From Saprospiraceae bacterium (GTDB lineage: Bacteria; Bacteroidota; Bacteroidia; Chitinophagales; Saprospiraceae), in NCBI GenBank assembly GCA_020631405.1, contig JAHDHH010000019.1:1-34800 (forward strand): DNA of 34,800 nt. Direction: 5' to 3'. The translations under genes and the position numbers were made by a program. Below, piece by piece: positions 20,401 to 28,578 of this stretch. The notes beneath the pieces were generated by a model. The model was not told the DNA's origin. It saw nothing but the letters and a program-made list of their open reading frames with translations, and did not search any database. How positions within the stretch are numbered: the first letter of the stretch is position 1; each line of letters begins with the position of its first letter.

Positions 20401-23400
20401 AGATGATATTTTGACCAGCTTCTAGCACAACACTTCCTGAAGTGTAATCATCTAAAAATCCATTAGGATATGCTATATCTAGCTCCAAATCTGAACTACA
20501 ATCATCACTCATTTGTGGTAACACAAAGGTAAAGTCAGTAGCACATTGAGCTCCGTCTGAGTATACAATTGTATCAGCTGGGCATGCCAATATTGGGTCT
20601 TCCATATCAGCTATTTCTATGACTTGTGTCGCTGTAAGTAATACTCCAAGAGAGCACCAATCTTCATAGAATGTCCAAGTCCTCATATATTTCTTGACAC
20701 AATCAGAGTCATTGATTAACAAGTCCTCATAGGCTATTGCAATATTGCAATAGTGTGTAAATGTTGGAAATATAGGTGTGCCATATAGCGTAGGGACTCC
20801 AGTCAACGCATAATCTGGAAATCCATCACTGTTATAAATAATATCCGAACAAGCTAACTCTGTTCCATTTGCTACTTCGAAACCAGCAGGAAAGACTACA
20901 TCAGCTGAAGGAAACCTGGTTACACTGATGACTTGAGTACACTCTAAGCTAGTATTACCGTACCCATCAACAGCTACATATGTTCTTTCTATTTCTTTGA
21001 TATAGTTTGGATCACAAGTCAATGGAGTTACTGTCTCATTGACTATTGAAATCTCGGCATCAGTACAATTATCAAAGGCAAATGGCATGTAAGATTCAAC
21101 CATGAAACATGGTACATCTATGTCACTGCACTGAACAGTCGGTGCTGTTTTATCTTCTATTGTTATATTAGACCAACAACTATTACCAGAGCAACCATCA
21201 ACTACTTGAGCCATGATAGTCTCTCCTAAAAACTCGGAACACACTTCATTACCTGGCAATATATTTCCTGCTTGATCCATAAGTACAACACCATATGATG
21301 CCATTACGGTTGGAGCTACTGCCATTAACATATCAGGTGTAACAGTAATGCAACATCCATCGTCGACACTGATATTCAAGTCATGAGCACATGCCAAGAC
21401 ACCTGCCATTGTTCCAACTTCGACAGTGAGCTCTCCAGGAGCAATACAACCTGTAGGACAAGTCTTTGTCACTGACAATGTGTGTGAACCATCAGTGCCC
21501 CAAGTCACTCCAATTGATGGCTCATCTATTGGAGTAGTAATCGTACCACCTCCAGATAATGTCCATAAGTAGGTGCAAGCTGGATCATCTTCAACCTCAT
21601 ACACTAAATCTGAACCTACACATACCGCAGTGCTAATACCTTCTGATGCATCTCCAGAGATTAATGCGTCATCGTAAAAACATGGTGGAGTCACATATTG
21701 CAAGAACACACCGTCTTGATTTGTCACCCTGATAGAATAGCCTAATTCGTCAATGTGTATACCTAAAAGATTGTACACTGAAGTACCATCTCCATTAGGA
21801 GTTTCAGCAAATACAACACCTGTAGGACCAGTCACAAAAGGTGTTGGTGCAGCAGGTGGTGCTGCACTTGCGATATCATCATATAATCCTTCTACAAAGT
21901 CTATTGTCCATATCTGACCAGAAGGACCATTGATGGTCACTTCTTCGGAGAATTGTCCGTCAGTAGACGTAGTGGCATTGTTCAAGCACAAGCATGGGTC
22001 TGCAATCACTACTTCAACAAAATAAATTGGCTCTGGATCATGATCATCTTCATCATCAATTCCATTACCTGATAATCGGTTATCGTTTTCTGAGAGGGCC
22101 TCTCCACCAGCATCATTAGATTTTAATCTATCAGCTTTTGAATCTTTATCTAAGTTAGAAAAATCGACTCCTTCTAAATTAGTTGCATAGGATATTTCTG
22201 CATAATTTACCATGAACATTGTCTCCTGCTTCTGTTCAAGCATAAGCGTAATGCATTCTTCATGAGATGTTCCAGGTTGCAATCCACCTGGGAATGTTAT
22301 TGTCTTACTTGCTTCATCATCTGTAAGAGCAGTCCAAGTATCATCTGCTAATGTCATTCCAGCTGGGATGTAATCTGACAATGTCACACTACCTGCTGGA
22401 ATAGATCCTTGGTTTTCTACCGTGATGATGTACTTATACTCTTTTCCTTCTTCACCTAGTTTCTCATCAGAAGTCATTTTCAAGGCCAAATCAAAGCACT
22501 CTAGGCTCAACTTAGCCACATCATGATCATCTTCGTCAAATCCTTCACTATCTGAAATCTCGTTGTCAGTACCATCTGGGATACTTGCTCCAGAATCATT
22601 ATCTTCTGTATTATCAGGCGTACTATCAAAATCGACGAGCACATTATTGCCTTGGTCAGCTACACTAAAGCTCATGATTTCGCTATAATTATAGATATCT
22701 CCATTATCTAAACCAGACTTAACTGTCACAAATAATGGAATAGTATGAGAGTCTCCAGGAACTAATTCTTGGTCATAATTATAGTAAAGCCCATCATTCC
22801 CTGCAGTCCAACCAGAATTGTTTGAATAATCAAAGAATAACTCTTGCGGCAAGTAATCAATAATTGTAAACCCTGTAGTTGGGATAGTCCCTTGGTTATA
22901 CACGGTTATATTAAATCTCACTAAATTACCCTCAACGATATTAGCTGAACCCACTACCTCTTTTCTTAATGCTAAATCGACTACCGTAACTCCAGCTACA
23001 TCATGGTCATCTTCATCATCAATTCCATTACCACTCAACTGGTCATCTGAGGCTGCTCCTAGAACCCCTCCAGTATCGTTATTAGGATCCTCATCTGCAG
23101 TACTGTCGCTGTCGTTGGCGATGTCATTATTCTCATCTATCGCTCCAGAAATTTCTGCAAAGTTCAAGTATTCTTCAAAAGCTGCCTTTCTTACCCCTAA
23201 GTTTAACTCAACATCATAACTCCCACCAGGTAATATTGGCGTATTAATTTTGTACTTCGCGATGTCGTCTTCATATCTCCAATCAGGATTTAAATCCCCA
23301 TCGAAACTGTATCCACTAGGAATATAGTCTGCAATTGTGACCTCCGACGAGGCTAATTCTCCCTGATTTACAACTGTGATAACGAATTTTGCAACTTCGC

Positions 23401-25552
23401 CAATTTTTACAAACTTGTTAGATACAAGTGTCTTAGTTAAAGCTAAATCAAAGTTACTTGGTGCTCTGAATCCAATATCAAAGGTGTAATCATTCTGACC
23501 AGCATCTTCAGTACATATTTCAACTACAGGAATACCATCTAAGTCAGCACAGTTAGGATGCTCACTAGTCAAATCAGAATTGACGCTATTGTCATTTGTA
23601 TTTGATACAGTAGCAAAATATTTCTTATTATTAATGGTATATGACTCCGTAGTTGCGTCGTATCTATCTGCACCCACAGCAACATAATACTTACTATTAT
23701 ATTTGAGTCCTTCTCTAGTTATACCATCTGCATCTATGAAACTATTACTCGAAAAAGTATAGTTACCGCTTTCATCAGTAAGAGTACTCCCAACAAGATT
23801 ACATTGATCATCATAAATATCTAATCTCAATCCTGAAACAGAAAACTCACCTGGGTCTTGAGCTCCATTGGCATTATCATCTATCCATACTAAGTTACCT
23901 ACTTCAATTCCAGCAGGTCCACACTTAGATGTAATACCGCCAAAACCAGTTGCTTTACCAAAGAGTTCATTAGGATTTCTTGAGTACAGTTCAATTGCCG
24001 CTGCAAGTGACCCATCTCTAGTACTATATCTATGCAATCCTCCTGAATAAGAATTAGTAATCGGGTCAAAAACTGCTGAAACCACCTCATTGCTTCCTTC
24101 AACAATTAGTACACTTCCAAGTGTAGTCTCATTGTGATAAGCTGGGTCTGTCAACCAATTGTCTTGACCAAAAAACTCTCCCCCACCCGGGCCCTCTCCA
24201 TTACCAATACCAGTACCTGTGTAAGTACCAGCTTGACCATTAGACTCTAAAGTCCAAGTTCCATTGACTTTTGCAACAAACCAAAGATCACCCTTTTGGT
24301 CGTCAAGTCTTCCCTTGTGATCATCACAATATCTATGTCCTAGTCTATCTGATAGGGCTAACACCATATTTCCATCATCTGTAAATGCAATATCAGTCAA
24401 CCAGTGTGCTCTATGGTATGTATCTGAAGGATTATCCTTCCAAAAACCTAGTGATGCATTGGATGAAAAGATATTGGTAAATACTGTTGTAACAGGGTCA
24501 AATTCATAAACAGTCACGGCACTATCATTGACATCTTGTGATGTCTCTGCAGTACATGTCACTCCCACATAGATCTTATCATTATATTGAGTCAAGGCAA
24601 ACGCATAATACTCCCCATCACTGCATGCAGGGTTTGGAATATTGTAACTAACTGTCGTAGCTTGAGTAGGCGTAGTACTTGACAACTTAACTAATGTATT
24701 GTTATGAATGTTAACTACATACATGTCTTTCTCATCTGAAGACATTGTCAAAGATCCTAAGCCAATTCGTCCTACTTGCTCTCCGTAAGCACAGTCGAAT
24801 GGATCTGTATTACTTAAAGCACCAACAGTCTGCCCCAAAGCACTCAACTGAGTGAATAACGATGTTTGGTAAGAACCATTTACCTCTGACACCTTATATA
24901 TAGCATCATGACCATCTTTCAAATGTGAGTATTGCTTAACAAATGAAGCCAAAAATATTTCGCTTGTTGACTGCTTACTGTGAATACCCCATACGGCGCC
25001 TGTTTCTGCTTGAGTCGCATAAGCCTCCACAGTGGATACTCCTGAAAAATCATGCTCTAAGCCAATAACGGTAGGCAATAGCTCATTTTCAGGTAAGCCT
25101 GACCTGACAAAGCAAGTCAGAATGATGTCAGGGTTAGCATCGCAGACTTTGACAACATCTGTCAGTCCGAAATTAACTCCACATTCTGGTGAAGTTGCAA
25201 ACTGTACTTCTGATCCATTGTCTTGCCCCAATCCTGAAACCACATATTGTGTACTATAATCGAATTGTACTCGATATGGCACATCATCTGATAGCCCAGT
25301 GACTTCATAGACTCCATCATTTCCAGAAATCGTCTGACCCGCAATGTTGCCATCACGATCATAGATAGTTACCAATGAATTGGCAATACCGACCTCTCCA
25401 TCAATCAATCCATCGACATTGGCGTCATAGTATACGGTACCACTAATGGTACCACTATCGCATTGTCCATGCAAAGTTTGGCTCGTAAATGTTATAGACA
25501 GTAGTAATGCCCATAACCACCCCAGACCTAGGGTTAGTGTTAGTTTTCTCAT
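14426..25552 (-). CDS. Giant T9SS-secreted SdrD/DUF11/HYR protein with nested C-type lectin
   Basis: 3708 residues, ATG at 25552 with AAGG about 8 bases upstream. Signal peptide at 1-30. Order of parts: SdrD B-like domain (~31-105); propeller-like region (~135-540); second SdrD B-like domain (~545-690, GNLVWIDDNANGAQDPGE); three DUF11 repeats (~697-1177); a linker domain (~1187); PKD-like domain (~1305-1375); HYR chassis (~1382-2344) with a C-type lectin-like domain inserted at ~1799-1917; an extra ~960-aa block rich in HYR repeats; then carboxypeptidase-regulatory-like fold (~3303), dockerin-like segment (~3367-3420), cohesin-like region and T9SS sorting domain (~3624-3708, NSPNPWSDETAITFY). 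First gene of the three-paralogue tandem array. Probably a cell-surface or released adhesin; the lectin fold suggests glycan or protein binding. The ligand is not deducible. Confidence 0.93.
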   Translation of the reverse strand: MRKLTLTLGLGWLWALLLSITFTSQTLHGQCDSGTISGTVYYDANVDGLIDGEVGIANSLVTIYDRDGNIAGQTISGNDGVYEVTGLSDDVPYRVQFDYSTQYVVSGLGQDNGSEVQFATSPECGVNFGLTDVVKVCDANPDIILTCFVRSGLPENELLPTVIGLEHDFSGVSTVEAYATQAETGAVWGIHSKQSTSEIFLASFVKQYSHLKDGHDAIYKVSEVNGSYQTSLFTQLSALGQTVGALSNTDPFDCAYGEQVGRIGLGSLTMSSDEKDMYVVNIHNNTLVKLSSTTPTQATTVSYNIPNPACSDGEYYAFALTQYNDKIYVGVTCTAETSQDVNDSAVTVYEFDPVTTVFTNIFSSNASLGFWKDNPSDTYHRAHWLTDIAFTDDGNMVLALSDRLGHRYCDDHKGRLDDQKGDLWFVAKVNGTWTLESNGQAGTYTGTGIGNGEGPGGGEFFGQDNWLTDPAYHNETTLGSVLIVEGSNEVVSAVFDPITNSYSGGLHRYSTRDGSLAAAIELYSRNPNELFGKATGFGGITSKCGPAGIEVGNLVWIDDNANGAQDPGEFSVSGLRLDIYDDQCNLVGSTLTDESGNYTFSSNSFIDADGITREGLKYNSKYYVAVGADRYDATTESYTINNKKYFATVSNTNDNSVNSDLTSEHPNCADLDGIPVVEICTEDAGQNDYTFDIGFRAPSNFDLALTKTLVSNKFVKIGEVAKFVITVVNQGELASSEVTIADYIPSGYSFDGDLNPDWRYEDDIAKYKINTPILPGGSYDVELNLGVRKAAFEEYLNFAEISGAIDENNDIANDSDSTADEDPNNDTGGVLGAASDDQLSGNGIDDEDDHDVAGVTVVDLALRKEVVGSANIVEGNLVRFNITVYNQGTIPTTGFTIIDYLPQELFFDYSNNSGWTAGNDGLYYNYDQELVPGDSHTIPLFVTVKSGLDNGDIYNYSEIMSFSVADQGNNVLVDFDSTPDNTEDNDSGASIPDGTDNEISDSEGFDEDDHDVAKLSLECFDLALKMTSDEKLGEEGKEYKYIITVENQGSIPAGSVTLSDYIPAGMTLADDTWTALTDDEASKTITFPGGLQPGTSHEECITLMLEQKQETMFMVNYAEISYATNLEGVDFSNLDKDSKADRLKSNDAGGEALSENDNRLSGNGIDDEDDHDPEPIYFVEVVIADPCLCLNNATTSTDGQFSEEVTINGPSGQIWTIDFVEGLYDDIASAAPPAAPTPFVTGPTGVVFAETPNGDGTSVYNLLGIHIDELGYSIRVTNQDGVFLQYVTPPCFYDDALISGDASEGISTAVCVGSDLVYEVEDDPACTYLWTLSGGGTITTPIDEPSIGVTWGTDGSHTLSVTKTCPTGCIAPGELTVEVGTMAGVLACAHDLNISVDDGCCITVTPDMLMAVAPTVMASYGVVLMDQAGNILPGNEVCSEFLGETIMAQVVDGCSGNSCWSNITIEDKTAPTVQCSDIDVPCFMVESYMPFAFDNCTDAEISIVNETVTPLTCDPNYIKEIERTYVAVDGYGNTSLECTQVISVTRFPSADVVFPAGFEVANGTELACSDIIYNSDGFPDYALTGVPTLYGTPIFPTFTHYCNIAIAYEDLLINDSDCVKKYMRTWTFYEDWCSLGVLLTATQVIEIADMEDPILACPADTIVYSDGAQCATDFTFVLPQMSDDCSSDLELDIAYPNGFLDDYTSGSVVLEAGQNIISYTVYDGCQNSSTCEFTVTVVDNTPPVAICDQNTVVSLRSDGTAYAPASVFDDGSYDDCGLKKILVQRMGDFDCPCETPDFTDMNYLGEYDGHHYYAYVGTTDAFLASAYADAYGGYLAVINDENEASWLTGVVGQDYYVGLNDAQTEGTYVWNNGGTVSYTNWAASNPTGTGDNVYVSGADGQWRDIDGLALELTYVMELDDPCSWSEHVNFCCSDAGAEHMVAMRVIDQFGYTNNCMVNVEVQDKVSPIVSCPANLTISCLQDIDLNDLSSFGEATATDVCGVTLEHSFESNMDQCGKGTITRTFTASDATSSSVCVQVITIENDDLLTEADITWPEDLTLNSGCSTQDLNPSLLEAQYGYPVINSTSCDMAAATYDDEYFAFDAEGACSKILRKWSVINWCEIDDPDYESFTYYQVFKINDITNPEITVSAVDETICSFDPDCGGTVVSIQATATDDCNPDNLGIRYEIDLFSNGVVDMQGNLIGNSIDLTDDYPLGQHSIVITFEDMCGNQDGEAIVFEVVNCKTPIAYCINGLSIGLQPMDTDGDGQPDNEMACLFAENVDAGSSHPCGNDVTVAFSEDVTDTKLTFDCFDLGIQTVTLYVIDEFGNFDFCTTTVEVQDNNDFDFCEDPKDCITFGPDDLEVTECIVDLDPSIIGGAPTVEEDCACDDYTITYSDVMVSYPNATCSNLIRTHTVTFLCGDIPLVCDHVQNIVVRNTIAPTITCPDDIVLEMGAMTAECEAFIAIPTPVVSDDGCSSGVVVTHTTSTGGSGGLDASGVYEVGVTVVTYTVTDACGNSSNCSFSITVPDDEAPQCNVQDITVTVDASGNVVVTGDQLDNGTVDNCGDLSDDIIVSPNTFTCSDIGDNVVTVTVSDTSGNTSSCTATVTVVDETGPNCNLMPATLSVTAGGTVTVDIADINDGSADPCGSIASFDIVPNTFDCSNVGSNTVTVTVTDNSGNSTTCTTTVTITDMVAPICNVDDITINASSASPIIVTPADLNIASSDACGSIVSEVVSPNAFDCDDLGSNTVTVTVTDNSGNTSTCMATVTVEDNNMPECVVQDITVTLDVNGEVSISPVDIDAGSNAGCGGDLMYDITPDEFFCNDVGSQTVSVIVSVSNGNTSSCEAIVTVVDSTDPTIACPADVTASSISDLSDLSIFGIVSADDNCAFQIDSTIVVNLDECNVGEIVRTYTATDNVGNTATCAQTITLLDDSPILVTCPADVTIDCSSDLSDLSLYGVISVVDDCPFEIDSTIIIGLNECNLGLITRSYTVTDVNGVVTTCQQVIEVSENQTVLQLSDIVFPQDVTVSDCSLISPDDLAEGFDFPIVNTSNLCGGATITFVDLDVVSQNDDVCLDTIRRKWTIVDDCQFSLNGGGMFMDTQLVVIDEVINPFLVIPSFPDTVLTSTTNCNADITLVVEAGDSCSGVVSFTNDSEFAESNEGGDLSGNYPVGDYNIQLTVTDACGNTAIDSIQFVVDPLENMNFNCQKIIVQVDAGVQTMILASQIAPLAYFCSDTEYEYFFLGGDPIFGDDPDFSVNIPFFTVNCNDAPSVQGVYVGVYENGTLIDFCDGFFEVADADGDCGNQFDGDIYGKVTTEMGDEVQDVKVDLAGDMSTYVMSNQSGEYNFDDLSYGGSYRVEPFKDGDDRNGVSTADIILIQRHLLGIQNLNSPYKHIAADVNASGTITASDISQIRKLILEHYTEFPDNTSWRMIENSFDFIPGINPLLQNFPEEKDIYNLSDNMGIYFTGVKVGDVNNSALPSVDAVSTEYRSESAYIHLNNLKLEQGIHTIEFPIVTNEDFVGFQLKLNTTSAEILSVTSDLDNFSHNNYSVTGKEVVVSYNTLDDSALDKASLTLELEVFTDGLEIQDVIDLDQNWVNEVYGLDHTDNLLMQVVDDNSEELVLYQNSPNPWSDETAITFYSKNIGESTISIHDLSGKSIYSQSIVAKSGMNRVMVSKQEIPVSGVLYYQVSNDNARVQGKMILIN
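16985..17990 (-). repeat. Four tandem ~80-aa HYR-like repeats
   Basis: Four consecutive units with a period of about 239-247 bp lie inside the 3708-aa protein. Each reads roughly C-N-[VL]-x-D-I-T-V ... CG ... C-x-D-[ILV]-G-x-N/Q-T/V-V-[TS]-V ... G-N-[TS]-S/T-[ST]-C-x-A/T-x-V-T-[VI]. Recurring DNA such as gtaactgttactgtaac appears in each. They belong to the block absent from the 1728-aa paralogue, so they probably expanded after duplication. Confidence 0.75.
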
Positions 25553-25753
25553 TATAAACCTTAAATTAGTAATATGTCGAATGTGCTGCTCACCTCATCT
25601 GGCGGCAGATAATTACTGTTGGGGGGATGTTAAATCGAGTCAATGGTCCAAAAAGAACAGACAACGGGAAAGCTGACTTATCTTTATAGGATAAATTACT
25701 GTTTGGTAGGGTCTAAAATCGAGATTGGGGAATTAGCTCTTTAAAGCATAAAG

Positions 25754-25761
25754 CAAATATA
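25754..25761 (-). promoter_or_regulatory. Possible promoter element for the 3708-aa protein gene
   Basis: Minus-strand TATATTTG matches TAnnTTTG. No convincing -33 box is visible. If used, the leader would be about 190 bases and transcription would start close to the divergent methyltransferase gene. Confidence 0.25.
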
Positions 25762-25789
25762 TATAAATAAATCGTAATATATAGTATAC

Positions 25790-26959
25790 ATGATAAAAAA
25801 TCATAATATAATAGATCCAACTTTAACACTTGAGATCAAATCTCAGAAGGCGAGGTTCCTAAATACCTATCATCCTTGGATATTTTCTGGTGCTATTAAG
25901 TCAGATATTCGTGACGTTGAAAATGGAGAAATTGTACACTTTATGTCTTTTAATACAATAAAGGGTACTGGGTACTTCATGGATGGAAGTATTGCGATCA
26001 GAGTACTTTCTTGGGAACAGGCAACAATAGATGCTGCATTCTGGGCTACGAAATTCCAAGAAAGCTATGAAGCAAGGATTGCTATATTTAAAGAAGATAT
26101 CAAAGACACAAACATATTTAGACTGATCAATGGGGAAGGTGATGGCATTCCTGGGTTGATAGTAGACCATTATAATGACACCTTACATCTAGAATTTCAC
26201 AATTCTGGAATCGCAAGTCATCTCGATACTATAATAGAAGGAATACAAATGGTAACAGAGTTGAGCAATAAGACTATTGTATCAACTGAAAAACACACCT
26301 ACCTAGAAAGAGGAGATCATTTTGTCAATGTAGTTGAAAATGGCATACAATTTACCTGTAACCTTACTAATGGACAGAAAACTGGATTTTTTATTGATCA
26401 AAGAGTGAATAGAAAATTATTGTCACATTATGCTAAAGGTAAATCTGTTGTCAATTTATTTTGCTACACTGGCGGATTCTCGCTTTATGCATTGGATGCT
26501 AAGGCAAGCAAGGTGACATCTGTAGATATATCCAAAACTGCCATGGACCTGGTCGAGCAAAATATAAAACTCAACAACTTCGACGAGTCTAATCATACCT
26601 CAATTTGTGCCGATGTCTTAGAGTGGATTAAGGATACGCAACAGACTTATGATGTCGTAATAGTAGATCCACCAGCTTTCGCAAAAAGTCAAAAGAAAAA
26701 ACATAATGCTGTGCAAGCCTACAAACGATTAAATAGTCGTGCTATGCAACTAGTAAACAAAGGAGGCTTTATGTTCACATTTTCTTGTAGTCAGGTCATA
26801 GATCAAGATTTGTTCGTGAATACTATTAGGTCTGCTGCTATCGAGACTGGGCTCAATGCCAGAATAATTAGCTACCTATCCCAAGGTCCAGACCACCCTA
26901 TTAATATTTACCATGGAGAAGGACACTATCTTAAAGGCTTGATATTACATATTTCTTGA
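25790..26959 (+). CDS. rlmI: 23S rRNA (cytosine) methyltransferase, RlmI family
   Basis: 389 residues, the usual length for this family, with an ATG start. An N-terminal PUA-like domain (about 1-80, with PWIFSGAI) is followed by the family hallmark RLINGEGDGIPGLIVDHY (~105-123). The Rossmann methyltransferase part begins with GQKTGFFIDQR (~196), the SAM-binding NLFCYTGGFSLYA (~220), the acidic VDIS (~242), motif IV DPPAFAKS (~294) and a SCSQ motif (~328) that carries the likely functional Cys. E. coli RlmI makes m5C1962 in 23S rRNA; the same reaction in the cytoplasm is inferred here. Divergent from the giant surface-protein gene across 237 bp and 61 bases upstream of a glycosyltransferase gene, so it may head the plus-strand operon. 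Confidence 0.9.
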   Translation: MIKNHNIIDPTLTLEIKSQKARFLNTYHPWIFSGAIKSDIRDVENGEIVHFMSFNTIKGTGYFMDGSIAIRVLSWEQATIDAAFWATKFQESYEARIAIFKEDIKDTNIFRLINGEGDGIPGLIVDHYNDTLHLEFHNSGIASHLDTIIEGIQMVTELSNKTIVSTEKHTYLERGDHFVNVVENGIQFTCNLTNGQKTGFFIDQRVNRKLLSHYAKGKSVVNLFCYTGGFSLYALDAKASKVTSVDISKTAMDLVEQNIKLNNFDESNHTSICADVLEWIKDTQQTYDVVIVDPPAFAKSQKKKHNAVQAYKRLNSRAMQLVNKGGFMFTFSCSQVIDQDLFVNTIRSAAIETGLNARIISYLSQGPDHPINIYHGEGHYLKGLILHIS

Positions 26960-27020
26960 TATATATTTTATTACTTTTGTCCAACTACATTTAGTAGTAT
27001 TACTTATAACCTGTTACCGA

Positions 27021-28577
27021 TTGAAAAATATTAAGAACCTAATAATTGTATGTTTTTCCACAATTTGGATTATTGCATTATTATTCGATTATTGGAATAA
27101 GCATATCTTACATCAGCAAGCGTTTGATTTCTTTGCTTATCCAATCTTTACATGTGTTTGGGCAGCAGTTACACTCGGTTTAGCTGTCCTACACCACCGC
27201 AAAATACCTGAAAAACTAACATGGTTAAATAATGGCTCATTTCTACTGCCTCTATTCATCATTGTCTGCTTAGGAATATTCATTGCCAATACAAGCTATG
27301 CAAATCTTGAAGTAACATTTGGCTTGATATTTAAAGTATTAGGAAAAATCATCGGTTATCTATTGAGTTTGATCTTCGTTTGGCTATCGGTCTATAGTCT
27401 GGGTAACATGATCTCTCGTTTGACTAAGGTTAATGTAATTAAAGGAAAATCATTTACGGTCGACCTAGTAATTGGCCTAGCTACTTATACCTTAATACTC
27501 TTTATTCTTGGGCTTCTGCACATGTTGTACTTTCCAGTCATTGTAGGTTTACTCATTCTTCCACTAGCTTTAAATTACAAACAAGGCATTATTTGGGGAA
27601 AGACAATAAGGCATAATCAAATCCTCAGCCCAGTCAATGGGTTTGGAGTTGTCCTTATATCCATATTGATTTTAATCCTTGGCATTAATTTCTTAGCAGA
27701 TTTAGCTCCATTTCCGAGTGGATTTGATTCTAGAAACTATTACATGAATGTCACTAAGTTGATAGCTGATAGTAATGGCTTGGTCAGAGGATACCAACCC
27801 TACCCTTGGCAGCTATTTATGTCGCAAGGTCACTTACTTGGCGGTGGTTCGACACTGGCTATGCTTCTGTCTTTTAGCACAGTGTTCTTTGTATGCATTG
27901 GCATAATGGAAATTTGCCGCGACTACTTGAACTTATCCACTAATCTATCTTTGCTTGCTATTGTACTCTTTGCAACAGTGCCAGCAGTTCAGAATCATAT
28001 GTTCATAGAATTGAAAGTCGATTTTGGGTTATTGCTAGTCCAAATGGCCACGATTATATTTATACTAGACAGGATTAAATTGCACCAAGGTGGGAAGGGA
28101 ATCAGTGCTAGGGATATTATTATTTTAGGATTGATTACTGGTTTTGGAGCATCTATTAAAGTGCTTAACTTTTACATGCTATTTGCCATCTTAGTGGCGC
28201 TATGGTCTTTGAGGCATGGATACAAAGGATTCATCGCAACATTTTTCTTATCTATTGGAGCCATCCTAATTGCAAAATTTGATGCAGTGAGTGGCATGAA
28301 TCAATATCATCTCTCTATTAATGTAGTAAAGTATGTTTCTATAGGTGTTGGCTTATTGAGTCTTGGCATGCTATTCCTATCGGAAAAGACAGGACTATTG
28401 AAGTCTATTAAAGCCTCAGTGCTCTACCTCACCATAATTGTAGCAACCTTGTCTCCTTGGCTAGTGAAAAACTATATAGAAACAAGATCTCTTGACCCAA
28501 ACACCTTGCTTAGAGGTGCCAATCCATCTCCGAAGATCAATATGAACCTCATTAAAGAAAACTACAAACCAAAATAG
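27021..28577 (+). CDS. GT-C type membrane glycosyltransferase, N-terminal portion
   Basis: 518 residues from a TTG start; no ATG lies in frame upstream before the preceding gene, and this start sits just before the first membrane segment. About 13-15 hydrophobic segments cover most of the chain. A loop near residues 230-265 (PFPSGFDSRNYYM ... QPYPWQLF) resembles the first catalytic loop of GT-C enzymes, with Asp ~236 the candidate key acid. It ends with SPWLVKNYIETRSLDP, a loop usually followed in GT-C proteins by more membrane segments and a soluble tail. Those features occur instead in the next gene, one base downstream. Likely transfers a sugar from a polyprenyl-phosphate donor on the periplasmic side. 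Donor and acceptor are unknown. Assignment rests on topology and motif pattern. Confidence 0.7.
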   Translation: MKNIKNLIIVCFSTIWIIALLFDYWNKHILHQQAFDFFAYPIFTCVWAAVTLGLAVLHHRKIPEKLTWLNNGSFLLPLFIIVCLGIFIANTSYANLEVTFGLIFKVLGKIIGYLLSLIFVWLSVYSLGNMISRLTKVNVIKGKSFTVDLVIGLATYTLILFILGLLHMLYFPVIVGLLILPLALNYKQGIIWGKTIRHNQILSPVNGFGVVLISILILILGINFLADLAPFPSGFDSRNYYMNVTKLIADSNGLVRGYQPYPWQLFMSQGHLLGGGSTLAMLLSFSTVFFVCIGIMEICRDYLNLSTNLSLLAIVLFATVPAVQNHMFIELKVDFGLLLVQMATIIFILDRIKLHQGGKGISARDIIILGLITGFGASIKVLNFYMLFAILVALWSLRHGYKGFIATFFLSIGAILIAKFDAVSGMNQYHLSINVVKYVSIGVGLLSLGMLFLSEKTGLLKSIKASVLYLTIIVATLSPWLVKNYIETRSLDPNTLLRGANPSPKINMNLIKENYKPK

Positions 28578-28578
28578 C

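Noticed and set aside
1-25552. Toxin or contact-dependent inhibition system
   Set aside because: No C-terminal toxin domain, immunity gene, TpsB or RHS/YD repeats; the C-termini seen are T9SS sorting domains.
26960-27020. Short inverted repeat actac-attta-gtagt after rlmI as a terminator
   Set aside because: Only a five-pair AT-rich stem without a T-run; too weak to call.
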